Position numbers and translations under genes: made by a program
Assembly (NCBI GenBank): GCA_009776345.1
Contig: WRLS01000057.1
Span: 1-11,702, forward strand
Reading direction: 5' to 3'
DNA length: 11,702 nucleotides
Source of the DNA: Oscillospiraceae bacterium
Lineage (GTDB): Bacteria; Bacillota; Clostridia; Oscillospirales; Ruminococcaceae
Notes under the pieces: model-generated
Database searches by the model: none
Told to the model about the DNA's origin: nothing
What the model saw: the letters and a program-made list of their open reading frames with translations, nothing else
In this document: piece by piece, positions 5,729 through 11,702 of the stretch
How positions within the stretch are numbered: position 1 is the first letter of the stretch
How the letters are laid out: the number at the start of each line of letters is the position of its first letter

Positions 5729-6538
5729 TCAACCGCCTTTCTGATATACCGACGGCATAACATAATTAAACCTGGACGGTTTTGCGATAGTCTCCGTTTG
5801 CCCCAGAAATATGTAGCCGCCGGGGGCCATAACGTCATACATGCGGTCAACCAGGTCTGTCTTGGTGGGCATATCGAAATAAATCATGACATTCCTGCAG
5901 AATATTACATGAAAAGGTTTTTTCGCGATAATTTTATCCATTAGGTTAAACTTGCGGTAAGTAATTTCCCTGCGGATGGATTCTACGACCTGCACCACGT
6001 CGGCGCCGGCTTTTGTGAAATATTTCTTTTTCCAGCGCTCGGGTATCTTTTCGATAGACTGCGCGGGGTATTTCCCGGCGATCGCCTGATCCAGCACTTT
6101 CTGGGACAGGTCGGTCGCGAGGAGGCGTTTGTCCCACGGCGGTTTTTTCCCACCGAAATAATCATGCAGGATCATCGCGAGGGTATACGGCTCCTCCCCC
6201 GTGGAGGATGCCGCGCACCAGATGCGGAAATCGCGGTCGCGTATCCGCGGCTCCAACGAGGGCAGCGCCTTGTCGCGGAAGAAATCGAAATGCTCGGACT
6301 CGCGCATAAAATATGTGTGGTTGGTCGTAACCCTGTTCAGGAAATTCGTGACCTCCCGGCCGGTGGTGTCGCTTTCCAGTAGCTTTATATAGGGCATATA
6401 TTCGGAAAAGCCTTTTTCCGTGATATAATTCGTGAGCCTGCCTTCCAGCAGTACCCTTTTTTCCTGCAAGTTAATGCCGTACTTGCTCTTTACCATGCTG
6501 ACAAGGTACTTGAACTCGTCGTCCCGCATCTTTATCAC
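5729..6538 (-). CDS. cheR: Chemotaxis protein methyltransferase CheR
   Basis: Methylates glutamate residues of chemoreceptors using S-adenosylmethionine, the constant arm of adaptation. The 269-residue protein has the all-helical CheR N-terminal domain (~1-75, ending in NRVTTNHTYFMRE) and a methyltransferase domain (~85-265). The SAM-binding loop is AASSTGEEPYT (109-119); ATDLS (141-145) ends the second strand and FCRNVMIYF (213-221) is the typical later motif. There is no C-terminal pentapeptide-binding or tetratricopeptide extension. The start is GTG at 6538 with an uninterrupted G-run (AGGGGGG) about 7 bases before it; an in-frame ATG three codons later (6529) is a possible alternative. 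The gap after cheW is 34 bases, and the stop codon lies just before or overlaps the cheB start, depending on the cheB start chosen. The product S-adenosylhomocysteine is the substrate of the enzyme encoded at 2572-3822. Confidence 0.95.
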   Translation of the reverse strand: MIKMRDDEFKYLVSMVKSKYGINLQEKRVLLEGRLTNYITEKGFSEYMPYIKLLESDTTGREVTNFLNRVTTNHTYFMRESEHFDFFRDKALPSLEPRIRDRDFRIWCAASSTGEEPYTLAMILHDYFGGKKPPWDKRLLATDLSQKVLDQAIAGKYPAQSIEKIPERWKKKYFTKAGADVVQVVESIRREITYRKFNLMDKIIAKKPFHVIFCRNVMIYFDMPTKTDLVDRMYDVMAPGGYIFLGQTETIAKPSRFNYVMPSVYQKGG

Positions 6539-6572
6539 ACGGCATCCCCCCTATCAGCTGTAATCTGCCCGG

Positions 6573-7088
6573 TTAATATTCATCGGGATCAACGCGCAGG
6601 AGCGCGCCGTCGTCCAGGACGGTTTTGCAGTCCATGATGAGCGTCACGCCGCTCTCACTGCGGTTTACGCCCTGGATAAACTTCGCGTCCAGCGCCTGGT
6701 GGAAGGTGGGCGGCGGGGATATTTGGTCGTCGTCCAAATTCAGCACGACGGACACGCTGTCCACAATCATGCCGACAGCCGCCCCCTCATCCTCTAAAAC
6801 GATGATGCAGGTGCGGTCTGTAAATTCCTGCGGCGCTTTCCCGAAGCGCAGGCGCAAATCCATGATCGGTATCACCTTGCCGCGCAGGTTCGTGATGCCG
6901 GTTATAAACTCCGGGCAGTTAGGGACCTTGGTGATGGGCTGTACCTGGATAATGTCCGTGATATATTCTATCGGGATTCCGAACTGCTGGTCGTCCAGGT
7001 TGATGGCAAGGTACTGGCCCGCCATCGTATCCTCCTGCAGGCCAATGGCGGCCGCCATATCGACTTCAACGTGATTTATTTCAGACAT
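6573..7088 (-). CDS. cheW: Chemotaxis coupling protein CheW
   Basis: Adaptor that joins CheA to chemoreceptors in the membrane-associated signalling array. The 171-residue protein is a single CheW domain (~22-165) with a short N-terminal extension. Visible family motifs are the FGIPI strand (36-40), NLRGKVIPIMDLR (67-79) with the conserved arginine R69, and the IVDSV segment further on. The start is ATG at 7088, with GGAGG (7097-7101) 8 bases upstream. It follows cheA by 86 bases, an unusually wide gap for this operon, filled by a heptad repeat and the ribosome binding site. CheA also has a CheW-like domain at its C-terminus; this gene is the separate adaptor. Confidence 0.95.
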   Translation of the reverse strand: MSEINHVEVDMAAAIGLQEDTMAGQYLAINLDDQQFGIPIEYITDIIQVQPITKVPNCPEFITGITNLRGKVIPIMDLRLRFGKAPQEFTDRTCIIVLEDEGAAVGMIVDSVSVVLNLDDDQISPPPTFHQALDAKFIQGVNRSESGVTLIMDCKTVLDDGALLRVDPDEY

Positions 7089-7104
7089 TACTCATACCTC
7101 CGCA

Positions 7105-7139
7105 AATAGGAATTAGGAATTAGAAAATAGAAAATAGTA
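7105..7139. repeat. Heptad repeat between cheA and cheW
   Basis: Five 7-base units in a row (AATAGGA, ATTAGGA, ATTAGAA, AATAGAA, AATAGTA) fill the cheA-cheW gap, ending four bases from the cheW ribosome binding site (7097-7101). On the operon's strand it reads TTCTATT/TCCTAAT. Repeat-number changes here would alter only the untranslated spacer. Similar units occur at 4426-4514 and 11573-11593. Confidence 0.7.
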
Positions 7140-7174
7140 GAAAATACGAAAAGCAGACAGATAAAACTTACAGG

Positions 7175-9541
7175 CTACATCACCAAATCTATGATGCTTC
7201 CGACGTCCAAAATCAGGCTGATATTGCCGTCGCCGAGGATTGTACAGCCGGATATGCCGTAGGGCTTGATATCGTAGCGGTTGAGGTAAACAGGCAGCGG
7301 CTTTACAACGATCTGCTGCATACCCAAAAGCTGGTCCACGAAAAGGCACGCCGCCTGCTCGCCGGATTGTACCAAGATCAGTATGCCTTCCTCAATATCC
7401 GTGATGCCGTCGTAAATGCCGTACAGGTTGTGTATGCGGATTATCGGGTAGACCTCGCCGCGGATCATGATCATCTCGTTGCCGTCGGTGTCCAGGATTA
7501 CCTGCTCCTTCGTTGCCTTGAAGCTTTGGCTGATGGCAGTGATCTGCAGTGTATAGACGCTGTTGCCCACGGAGATGTTCATGCCGTCTACAATTGCCAG
7601 CGTAAGCGGTATCTTGAGGAAAACGCTCATCCCCTGGCCCTTCTTGCTCTCCACCAGGACAGTGCCGCCGATCTTCTCGATGTTCTTTTTCACAACATCC
7701 ATACCGACACCGCGCCCGGAATATTCCGTGACCTCCTCCTTGGTGGAGAAGCCCGGCGCCATGAGGAGCTGGAACGCCTCGCGCTCGGTGTATTCCCCGG
7801 CGGGCTTTGTGAGGATACCGGTCGCGGCGGCTTTTTGAAGGAGCTTTTCGGCATCCAGCCCTTTGCCGTCGTCGGAAACCGTGATTAAAATCTCCCCGCC
7901 CGTATTCTGCGCGGAAAGGGCGACCGTGGCTTTGGGCGATTTCCCGGCGGCGGCGCGCTCGTCCGGGGTTTCAACGCCGTGGTCCATGCAGTTGCGGACA
8001 AGGTGCATAATCGGGTCCGAGATCGCGTCGACGATGGTCTTGTCAATATCGGTTTCCTCGCCCATTGTCACAAGGTCCGCTTCCTTGCCCAGACTGCGCG
8101 ACATATCGCGGACAACGCGCTGCATCTTTTGGAACGTGCCCGAAACAGGCACCATGCGGATTGACATGACCATGTCCTGCAGCTCATCCGTCAGCTTTCG
8201 GAGCTGGCGCGCGGATTTGTTGAAGTTGTCAAGATGCGGTATCTCCTGCAGGTCGGGGCTGCGCGTCACCATAGATTCGGTGATGACCAGCTCGCCCATC
8301 AGGTCCATCAGCTCATCGAGCTTGGAAAGGCTTACATTGATCAGGTTCTGCCTAATGGGCTTGTGGACCGCCGCCGCGGGCGCTTTAACCGCCGCGGGGC
8401 TGCCTGGCTGTTCGTGCTGCTGTACCGCGGGCTGTTGGGCGGCGGGGGACGGCGTATCCTGCATGGACAGCTCCGGGGTATCTTCGTGGGATTTTTCCGC
8501 GTCGGTAATTTTAGCGGAAGCTACATGCATACTGCTCAAAATCAATTCCTCCAACCGTTTTGGCGTTTGGGCGGTCTCTACCATAAACCGGAAGCCGTCC
8601 TTGACAATTTCCTCGGAGCTTGCGGTATTGGTTTCTATATCCTCGGGGAAATAATAGAGGATGTTGCAGGTGGAGCGCAGATTGTTCAGCAGCATAAACG
8701 CCCGCAGGTTTTCCATCCCGCAGTCCGCCTCAAAAAGGGCTGTGACCTCGTAACATTCACCGGTGATAACAGGCCTTTCCTCCTCCATCTCCACTAAATG
8801 GACGGTTGCGCTGCTTACATAGTTCATCTGCTCTATCGTGTCCCCGAATGTATCGGGGTCCATATCAACCTCGGCAATTACCTGGAAACCGTTTACAATG
8901 ATGTATGATGTGGTGTCCGGGTCGGTTTCCATATCGGGCGGGCTGTAGCTTAGTATATTCGCGAATTTGCGCATACCTTCCACTATCATAAACGCGCGCA
9001 GGTTTTCCATCCCGCAGTCTTCTTCCAGCATTATCTCTACATCGTAGACCGTGCCTTCCCCTGTCGGCGAACCGGTTTGGGCGGGGGCGGCCACATCCTG
9101 CGCGGCGGCGGGAGCAGCGGCGGGCGCGGCTTTGCCGCTGATGGCATCATAGAGGTCCTTTGTACGGTTCATAAGGTCATCGTTGCCTTCGGCGAGGTCC
9201 CCGCCGCTTTGGATCGCTTCGAGCTGGGATTTAAGGAAATCCGTGGCGTCCAGCATAAGGTCAAACAGCCGCGTGAAATGCGATTGGTCGATGCCGTTGT
9301 CGCGGATGTAAAAAAACGTGTCTTCTAAATGATGGGTGACAGAGGCGATCACCGTGAAATCCATCATGGCGGACGAGCCCTTGATGGTGTGCATAATACG
9401 GAAAACCTCGCCGATATTTTCCTCGGTAAGGCTCCCGCTCTTTTCTGAGGTCAGCAGCACCTCGTCGAGCTGTTCGAGCAGCGTGTTCATCTCGAAGAGG
9501 AACATCTCCATCATTTGGTCATTCGCGGAAAGATTGCTCAT
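7175..9541 (-). CDS. cheA: Chemotaxis histidine kinase CheA with two P2-like domains
   Basis: Receptor-controlled kinase that autophosphorylates and passes phosphate to CheY and CheB. The 788-residue protein has P1 (~1-135) with the phosphorylated histidine H51 in MHTIKGSS; an Ala/Pro linker; P2-like domain a (~164-252) and P2-like domain b (~261-347), both carrying DCGMENLRAFM (175-185 and 273-283); a Pro/Gln/Ala linker (~350-395); P3 dimerisation helices (~398-460); P4 ATPase with N517 in HLVRNCMDHG, DDGKG (557-561) and GRGVGMD (609-615); and the P5 CheW-like domain (~650-788). Most CheA proteins have one P2; the doubling makes this one longer. The start is ATG at 9541, with AAGGTG 9 bases upstream; a GTG at 9553 would sit on that site. 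It is the first gene of the operon. No cheY lies in the window. Confidence 0.95.
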   Translation of the reverse strand: MSNLSANDQMMEMFLFEMNTLLEQLDEVLLTSEKSGSLTEENIGEVFRIMHTIKGSSAMMDFTVIASVTHHLEDTFFYIRDNGIDQSHFTRLFDLMLDATDFLKSQLEAIQSGGDLAEGNDDLMNRTKDLYDAISGKAAPAAAPAAAQDVAAPAQTGSPTGEGTVYDVEIMLEEDCGMENLRAFMIVEGMRKFANILSYSPPDMETDPDTTSYIIVNGFQVIAEVDMDPDTFGDTIEQMNYVSSATVHLVEMEEERPVITGECYEVTALFEADCGMENLRAFMLLNNLRSTCNILYYFPEDIETNTASSEEIVKDGFRFMVETAQTPKRLEELILSSMHVASAKITDAEKSHEDTPELSMQDTPSPAAQQPAVQQHEQPGSPAAVKAPAAAVHKPIRQNLINVSLSKLDELMDLMGELVITESMVTRSPDLQEIPHLDNFNKSARQLRKLTDELQDMVMSIRMVPVSGTFQKMQRVVRDMSRSLGKEADLVTMGEETDIDKTIVDAISDPIMHLVRNCMDHGVETPDERAAAGKSPKATVALSAQNTGGEILITVSDDGKGLDAEKLLQKAAATGILTKPAGEYTEREAFQLLMAPGFSTKEEVTEYSGRGVGMDVVKKNIEKIGGTVLVESKKGQGMSVFLKIPLTLAIVDGMNISVGNSVYTLQITAISQSFKATKEQVILDTDGNEMIMIRGEVYPIIRIHNLYGIYDGITDIEEGILILVQSGEQAACLFVDQLLGMQQIVVKPLPVYLNRYDIKPYGISGCTILGDGNISLILDVGSIIDLVM
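8693..8725 (-). repeat. Internal direct repeat in cheA, copy in P2b
   Basis: These 33 bases match 8987-9019 at 32 of 33 positions. They encode the shared DCGMENLRAFM segment and its flank in P2-like domain b. The surrounding parts of the two domains are far more diverged. Confidence 0.85.
8987..9019 (-). repeat. Internal direct repeat in cheA, copy in P2a
   Basis: Partner of 8693-8725, in P2-like domain a, with one base difference. Near-identity at the DNA level, including synonymous positions, suggests recent sequence exchange or strong constraint. Confidence 0.85.
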
Positions 9542-9595
9542 GTAAATCAACACCTTTACGGTTAGGATTTTTTAGTGTCTGAAACATTCTTCTCT

Positions 9596-9625
9596 ATTGT
9601 ACCATAATAGACATATGAAAGGCAA
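9596..9625 (-). promoter_or_regulatory. SigA-like promoter of the che operon
   Basis: On the minus strand: TTGCCT (9620-9625), an 18-base spacer and TACAAT (9596-9601) preceded by TGG, an extended -10. The start would fall near 9589, giving a leader of about 48 bases. I saw no flagellar SigD-type promoter (TAAA-N15-GCCGATAT) in this gap. Confidence 0.55.
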
Positions 9626-9684
9626 ATAAATTTTGAAAGTGATACCGCAAAAAATATAAAAAAATAAAATTACGCGCCGAACAG

Positions 9685-9713
9685 TTGCAAAGGGCGGTGC
9701 CTTATGGTATAAT
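9685..9713 (+). promoter_or_regulatory. SigA-like promoter of rpsB-tsf
   Basis: TTGCAA (9685-9690), a 17-base spacer and a perfect TATAAT (9708-9713) with the extended TGG before it. An A/T-rich tract upstream (about 9649-9671) resembles an UP element, as expected for a highly expressed ribosomal operon. Transcription would begin near 9720. The -10 region TTATGGTAYAAT is shared with the divergent che promoter. Confidence 0.8.
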
Positions 9714-9730
9714 TTTGCGGTAAAACACAC

Positions 9731-9834
9731 GCCCGGGAATCCCGGCGGCGGTGGCTGTCTTGGCAAATTGGCAGTTCCGCCGGGTTGTACGGTTATAAAA
9801 ACCGTGCAAGGCATCCCGGGCGGAGGTTACAACC
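9731..9834 (+). promoter_or_regulatory. Structured leader RNA of rpsB
   Basis: The leader can fold as a three-way junction. P1 is GCCCGGGA (9731-9738) with TCCCGGGC (9814-9821). P2 is CCCGGCGG (9741-9748) with CCGCCGGG (9777-9784), capped by CTGTC/GGCAG. P3 is TTGTACGGTT (9785-9794) with AACCGTGCAA (9800-9809), one U-G pair. A competing 7-bp pairing, GGTTGTA (9783-9789) with TACAACC (9828-9834), would break the base of P2 and P3 and ends four bases before the rpsB Shine-Dalgarno. Many ribosomal operons are controlled by their own product binding such a leader; S2 is the natural candidate here, which is inference. Confidence 0.65.
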
Positions 9835-9853
9835 AAAAGGAGGAAGAAAGAAA

Positions 9854-10612
9854 ATGGCAGTAGTATCCATGAAGCAGCTTCTGGAGGCCGGCGTGCATTT
9901 CGGCCACCAGACCAGGCGGTGGAACCCCAAGATGGCTCCCTATATCTTTACGGAGCGCAACGGGATTTATATCATCGACCTGCAAAAAACCGTCCGCAAG
10001 CTTGAGGAAGCGTATATGTTCGTCCGCAGCGTTTCCGAGGAAGGCAGGAGCGTGCTGTTCGTTGGCACGAAAAAACAGGCGGGGGATTCGGTCAGGGAGG
10101 AAGCCCAGCGCTCAGGTGCGCATTTTGTAAACGCCCGCTGGCTGGGCGGTATGCTCACCAACTTCGGCACCATCCGCACCAGGATCGACAGGCTCGCGCA
10201 GCTGCGGGCGATGGAGCTGGACGGCACCTTTGACCGCCTCCCCAAAAAAGAGGTAGTGGGGCTTCAGCTCGAAATCGAAAAGCTCGAGAAGTTTATGGGC
10301 GGCATAAAGAATATGGACAGCCTCCCCGGCGCGCTGTTTATCGTTGACCCGCGCAAGGAAAAAATCGCCGTGGCGGAGGCCCGCAAGCTCGGTATCCCGA
10401 TAGTCGCAATCGTGGACACAAACTGCGATCCCGATGATATAGATTATATCATCCCCGGCAATGACGACGCAATCCGCGCCGTAAAGCTGATCAGCTCAGT
10501 TATGGCAAACGCCATTATCGAGGGCAACCAGGGCCGCGACGCCCAGGCCGCCGCCGAGCAGGACGATGTTATCGCCGCCGAGGAAGAGGCCGAAGAGAAT
10601 AAGAATTATTAA
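9854..10612 (+). CDS. rpsB: 30S ribosomal protein S2
   Basis: Component of the small ribosomal subunit, bound at the platform near S1-like proteins and needed for initiation-competent 30S. The 252-residue protein begins MAVVSMKQLLEAGVHFGHQTRRWNPKM-type sequence, the hallmark of S2, followed by IFTERNGIYIIDLQKT, the RWLGGMLTNF segment and the IVAIVDTNCDPDDIDYIIPGNDDA-type region, in the family's usual order. The last ~25 residues form an acidic, alanine- and glutamate-rich tail. The start is ATG at 9854, with AGGAGG (9838-9843) 10 bases upstream; the reading frame is open to 9785, but that stretch is the structured leader. The gene is followed by tsf after 18 bases, the common bacterial arrangement. 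Confidence 0.98.
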   Translation: MAVVSMKQLLEAGVHFGHQTRRWNPKMAPYIFTERNGIYIIDLQKTVRKLEEAYMFVRSVSEEGRSVLFVGTKKQAGDSVREEAQRSGAHFVNARWLGGMLTNFGTIRTRIDRLAQLRAMELDGTFDRLPKKEVVGLQLEIEKLEKFMGGIKNMDSLPGALFIVDPRKEKIAVAEARKLGIPIVAIVDTNCDPDDIDYIIPGNDDAIRAVKLISSVMANAIIEGNQGRDAQAAAEQDDVIAAEEEAEENKNY

Positions 10613-10630
10613 ATAAAGGGGTAATATATT

Positions 10631-11533
10631 ATGGCATTTACTGCGAAAGATGTGCAGGCTTTGCGCGAAAAAACCGGCGTTGGCATGATGGACTGCAAAA
10701 AAGCCCTTACCGAAGCGGGCGGCGATATGGAAAAGGCCGCTGACCTCCTGCGCGAAAAGGGGCTTGCCGCCGCCGCCAAAAAGGCGGGGCGCATCGCCGC
10801 CGAGGGCCTTGTAAAATGCGTCAGCCACGGTGGCGCGTCCGTTGTTGTAGAAGTGAACTCCGAAACCGACTTTGTCAGCAAAAACAAAGACTTCGCGGCT
10901 TTTGTTGACGCTGTGGGCATGACAATCGCAAAGCAAAACCCCGCGGATGTGGACGCTTTGCTGAAAATGACGCTGGACGGCTCCGGCGACACGGTTGAAG
11001 CGGCATTGCAGGATAAGATCCTGGTCATCGGCGAGAATATGAAGATCCGCCGCTTTGAGCGCTACGAAGGCACTGTGGCAACCTATGTACACGGCGAAGG
11101 CAGGATCGGCGTAATGGTCGCGTTCGATACCGATGCGGCGGACAAACCCGGCTTTGACGAAATGGGCAAGGACCTTGCCATGCAGATCGCCGCAATCGCG
11201 CCGCGCTATGTCGGCAAGGACGATGTCCCCGCCGATGTTGTCGCCAAGGAAAAAGAGATACTCACCGCCCAGGCCATGAACGAGGGCAAACCGCAGAACA
11301 TCGCGGAAAAAATGGTGCAGGGCAGGATAGGCAAGTTTTACAAGGAAACCTGCCTGCTCGAACAGGCATTCGTCAAGGATGGCGACATTTCTGTCGGGCA
11401 GTATGTCGAAAACACCGCAAAGGCGCTCGGCGGGCATATAAAAGTTAAGAGTTTTGTACGCATGGAGCGCGGCGAGGGCATCGAAAAGCGCGAGGACAAT
11501 TTCGCGGAGGAAATCGCGAATCTGACGAAATAA
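10631..11533 (+). CDS. tsf: Translation elongation factor Ts
   Basis: Guanine-nucleotide exchange factor that regenerates EF-Tu-GTP during elongation, in the cytoplasm. The 300-residue protein has the N-terminal UBA-like domain with LREKTGVGMMDCKKAL (11-26) and the core domain beginning with the conserved SETDFVSKN loop that contacts the EF-Tu nucleotide site. The later EGRIGVMV segment and the C-terminal QGRIGKFYKETCLLEQ block are also diagnostic. Length is normal for Firmicutes. AAGGGG (10616-10621) lies 9 bases before the ATG. It shares the rpsB promoter and leader. The pyrH and frr genes that often follow are not next here: a hairpin and an unrelated gene start come instead. Confidence 0.98.
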   Translation: MAFTAKDVQALREKTGVGMMDCKKALTEAGGDMEKAADLLREKGLAAAAKKAGRIAAEGLVKCVSHGGASVVVEVNSETDFVSKNKDFAAFVDAVGMTIAKQNPADVDALLKMTLDGSGDTVEAALQDKILVIGENMKIRRFERYEGTVATYVHGEGRIGVMVAFDTDAADKPGFDEMGKDLAMQIAAIAPRYVGKDDVPADVVAKEKEILTAQAMNEGKPQNIAEKMVQGRIGKFYKETCLLEQAFVKDGDISVGQYVENTAKALGGHIKVKSFVRMERGEGIEKREDNFAEEIANLTK

Positions 11534-11543
11534 AATTACAGGC

Positions 11544-11569
11544 AGACGGGCGGAGCAATCCGCCCGTCT
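11544..11569 (+). terminator. Hairpin at the end of the rpsB-tsf operon
   Basis: AGACGGGCGGA (11544-11554) pairs perfectly over 11 bp with TCCGCCCGTCT (11559-11569) around a GCAA tetraloop, ten bases after the tsf stop. Position and strength suit a terminator, but the bases that follow (ATAAATAGAAATT) contain no T-run. It may terminate poorly or mainly protect the 3' end. Confidence 0.5.
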
Positions 11570-11572
11570 ATA

Positions 11573-11593
11573 AATAGAAATTAGAAATTAGAA
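11573..11593. repeat. Heptad repeat after the tsf hairpin
   Basis: Three 7-base units (AATAGAA, ATTAGAA, ATTAGAA) directly follow the hairpin. Two of these unit types also occur at 7105-7139. Confidence 0.6.
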
Positions 11594-11627
11594 ATCTTAG
11601 CTTTACAATGTAAGTGCAACAAAAAGA

Positions 11628-11656
11628 ATGACTCAAGAAGCCAAAGCCTGTAAAAT
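11628..11656 (+). promoter_or_regulatory. Possible promoter of the gene starting at 11695
   Basis: ATGACT (11628-11633), a 17-base spacer and TAAAAT (11651-11656, five of six). It lies 38 bases before an ATG with a strong ribosome binding site. The -35 match is only four of six. Confidence 0.35.
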
Positions 11657-11694
11657 GGTAGTTGAAGAGACAACCAAAGACAGGAGGCGGCAAA

Positions 11695-11702
11695 ATGAGC
11701 CA
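11695..11702 (+). CDS. Start of an unidentified gene, cut by the window edge
   Basis: ATG at 11695 with AGGAGG (11683-11688) six bases upstream is a convincing translation start, but only Met-Ser and part of a codon are present, so the product cannot be read. The start Met-Ser-Gln/His and the preceding stretch around 11600-11622 (CTTTACAATGTAAGTGCAAC) remind me of the left end of an IS30-family insertion sequence; that is a recollection of style, not a verified match. Confidence 0.5.

Noticed and set aside
5727..5732. TTG at 5732 as the cheB start
   Set aside because: The AAAGG site is only about three bases away; the ATG at 5726 has correct spacing and gives a normal receiver N-terminus.
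7863..8654. 263-codon plus-strand frame opposite cheA
   Set aside because: It is antisense to well-conserved CheA kinase domains, is rich in Ser/Arg/Thr as expected from the reverse of GC-rich coding DNA, and has no matching ribosome site or domain.
10496..11437. 313-codon minus-strand frame opposite tsf
   Set aside because: It lies wholly over the clear EF-Ts gene and the rpsB end, and its His/Phe/Gly-rich sequence resembles no family.

Overview
This window looks like a chromosomal segment of a moderately GC-rich, Gram-positive member of the Clostridia, probably an anaerobic gut-type or environmental relative of the Oscillospirales. The evidence is strong AGGAGG-type ribosome binding sites, TTG and GTG starts, SigA-like promoters, a YitT-type membrane protein with a C-terminal DUF2179 domain, a phosphofructokinase of the pyrophosphate-dependent type and a Firmicutes-style CheA. 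The assignment rests on gene content only.

Layout. Positions 1-466 are non-coding and hold a structured ~300-bp dispersed repeat (copy 1, 32-328) followed by a train of palindromic hairpins. Two plus-strand genes follow: a YitT-family membrane protein (467-1312) and phosphofructokinase (1397-2602) with its own SigA-like promoter. Adenosylhomocysteinase (2572-3822, minus) converges on phosphofructokinase, and the two coding regions overlap by 31 bp. The 815-bp gap 3823-4637 holds copy 2 of the repeat (3912-4216) and several inverted repeats, including a heptad-repeat palindrome. A minus-strand chemotaxis operon follows, read right to left as cheA-cheW-cheR-cheB (9541 down to 4638). Divergent from it are rpsB and tsf (9854-11533, plus), expressed from a strong promoter through a structured leader. 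The window ends with the first codons of another plus-strand gene, possibly an IS transposase.

How the genes work together. CheA (kinase), CheW (coupling protein), CheR (receptor methyltransferase) and CheB (receptor methylesterase) make the core of a receptor-controlled phosphorelay with methylation-based adaptation. CheY and the receptors must be encoded elsewhere. CheR uses S-adenosylmethionine and releases S-adenosylhomocysteine, which the neighbouring adenosylhomocysteinase removes; this metabolic link is real, but nothing shows that the two loci are co-regulated. RpsB and Tsf are translation components in their usual order.

The most unusual material is intergenic. Two direct copies of a ~300-bp element share long identical blocks, and a hairpin in it has changed at three base pairs on both sides while keeping perfect pairing. 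A third locus carries the same kind of hairpin. Period-7 (TTTAGGA/ATTAGGA-like) repeats occur at three separate places. The rpsB leader has a three-way-junction fold with a competing alternative pairing, and CheA carries two tandem copies of its P2-like domain.
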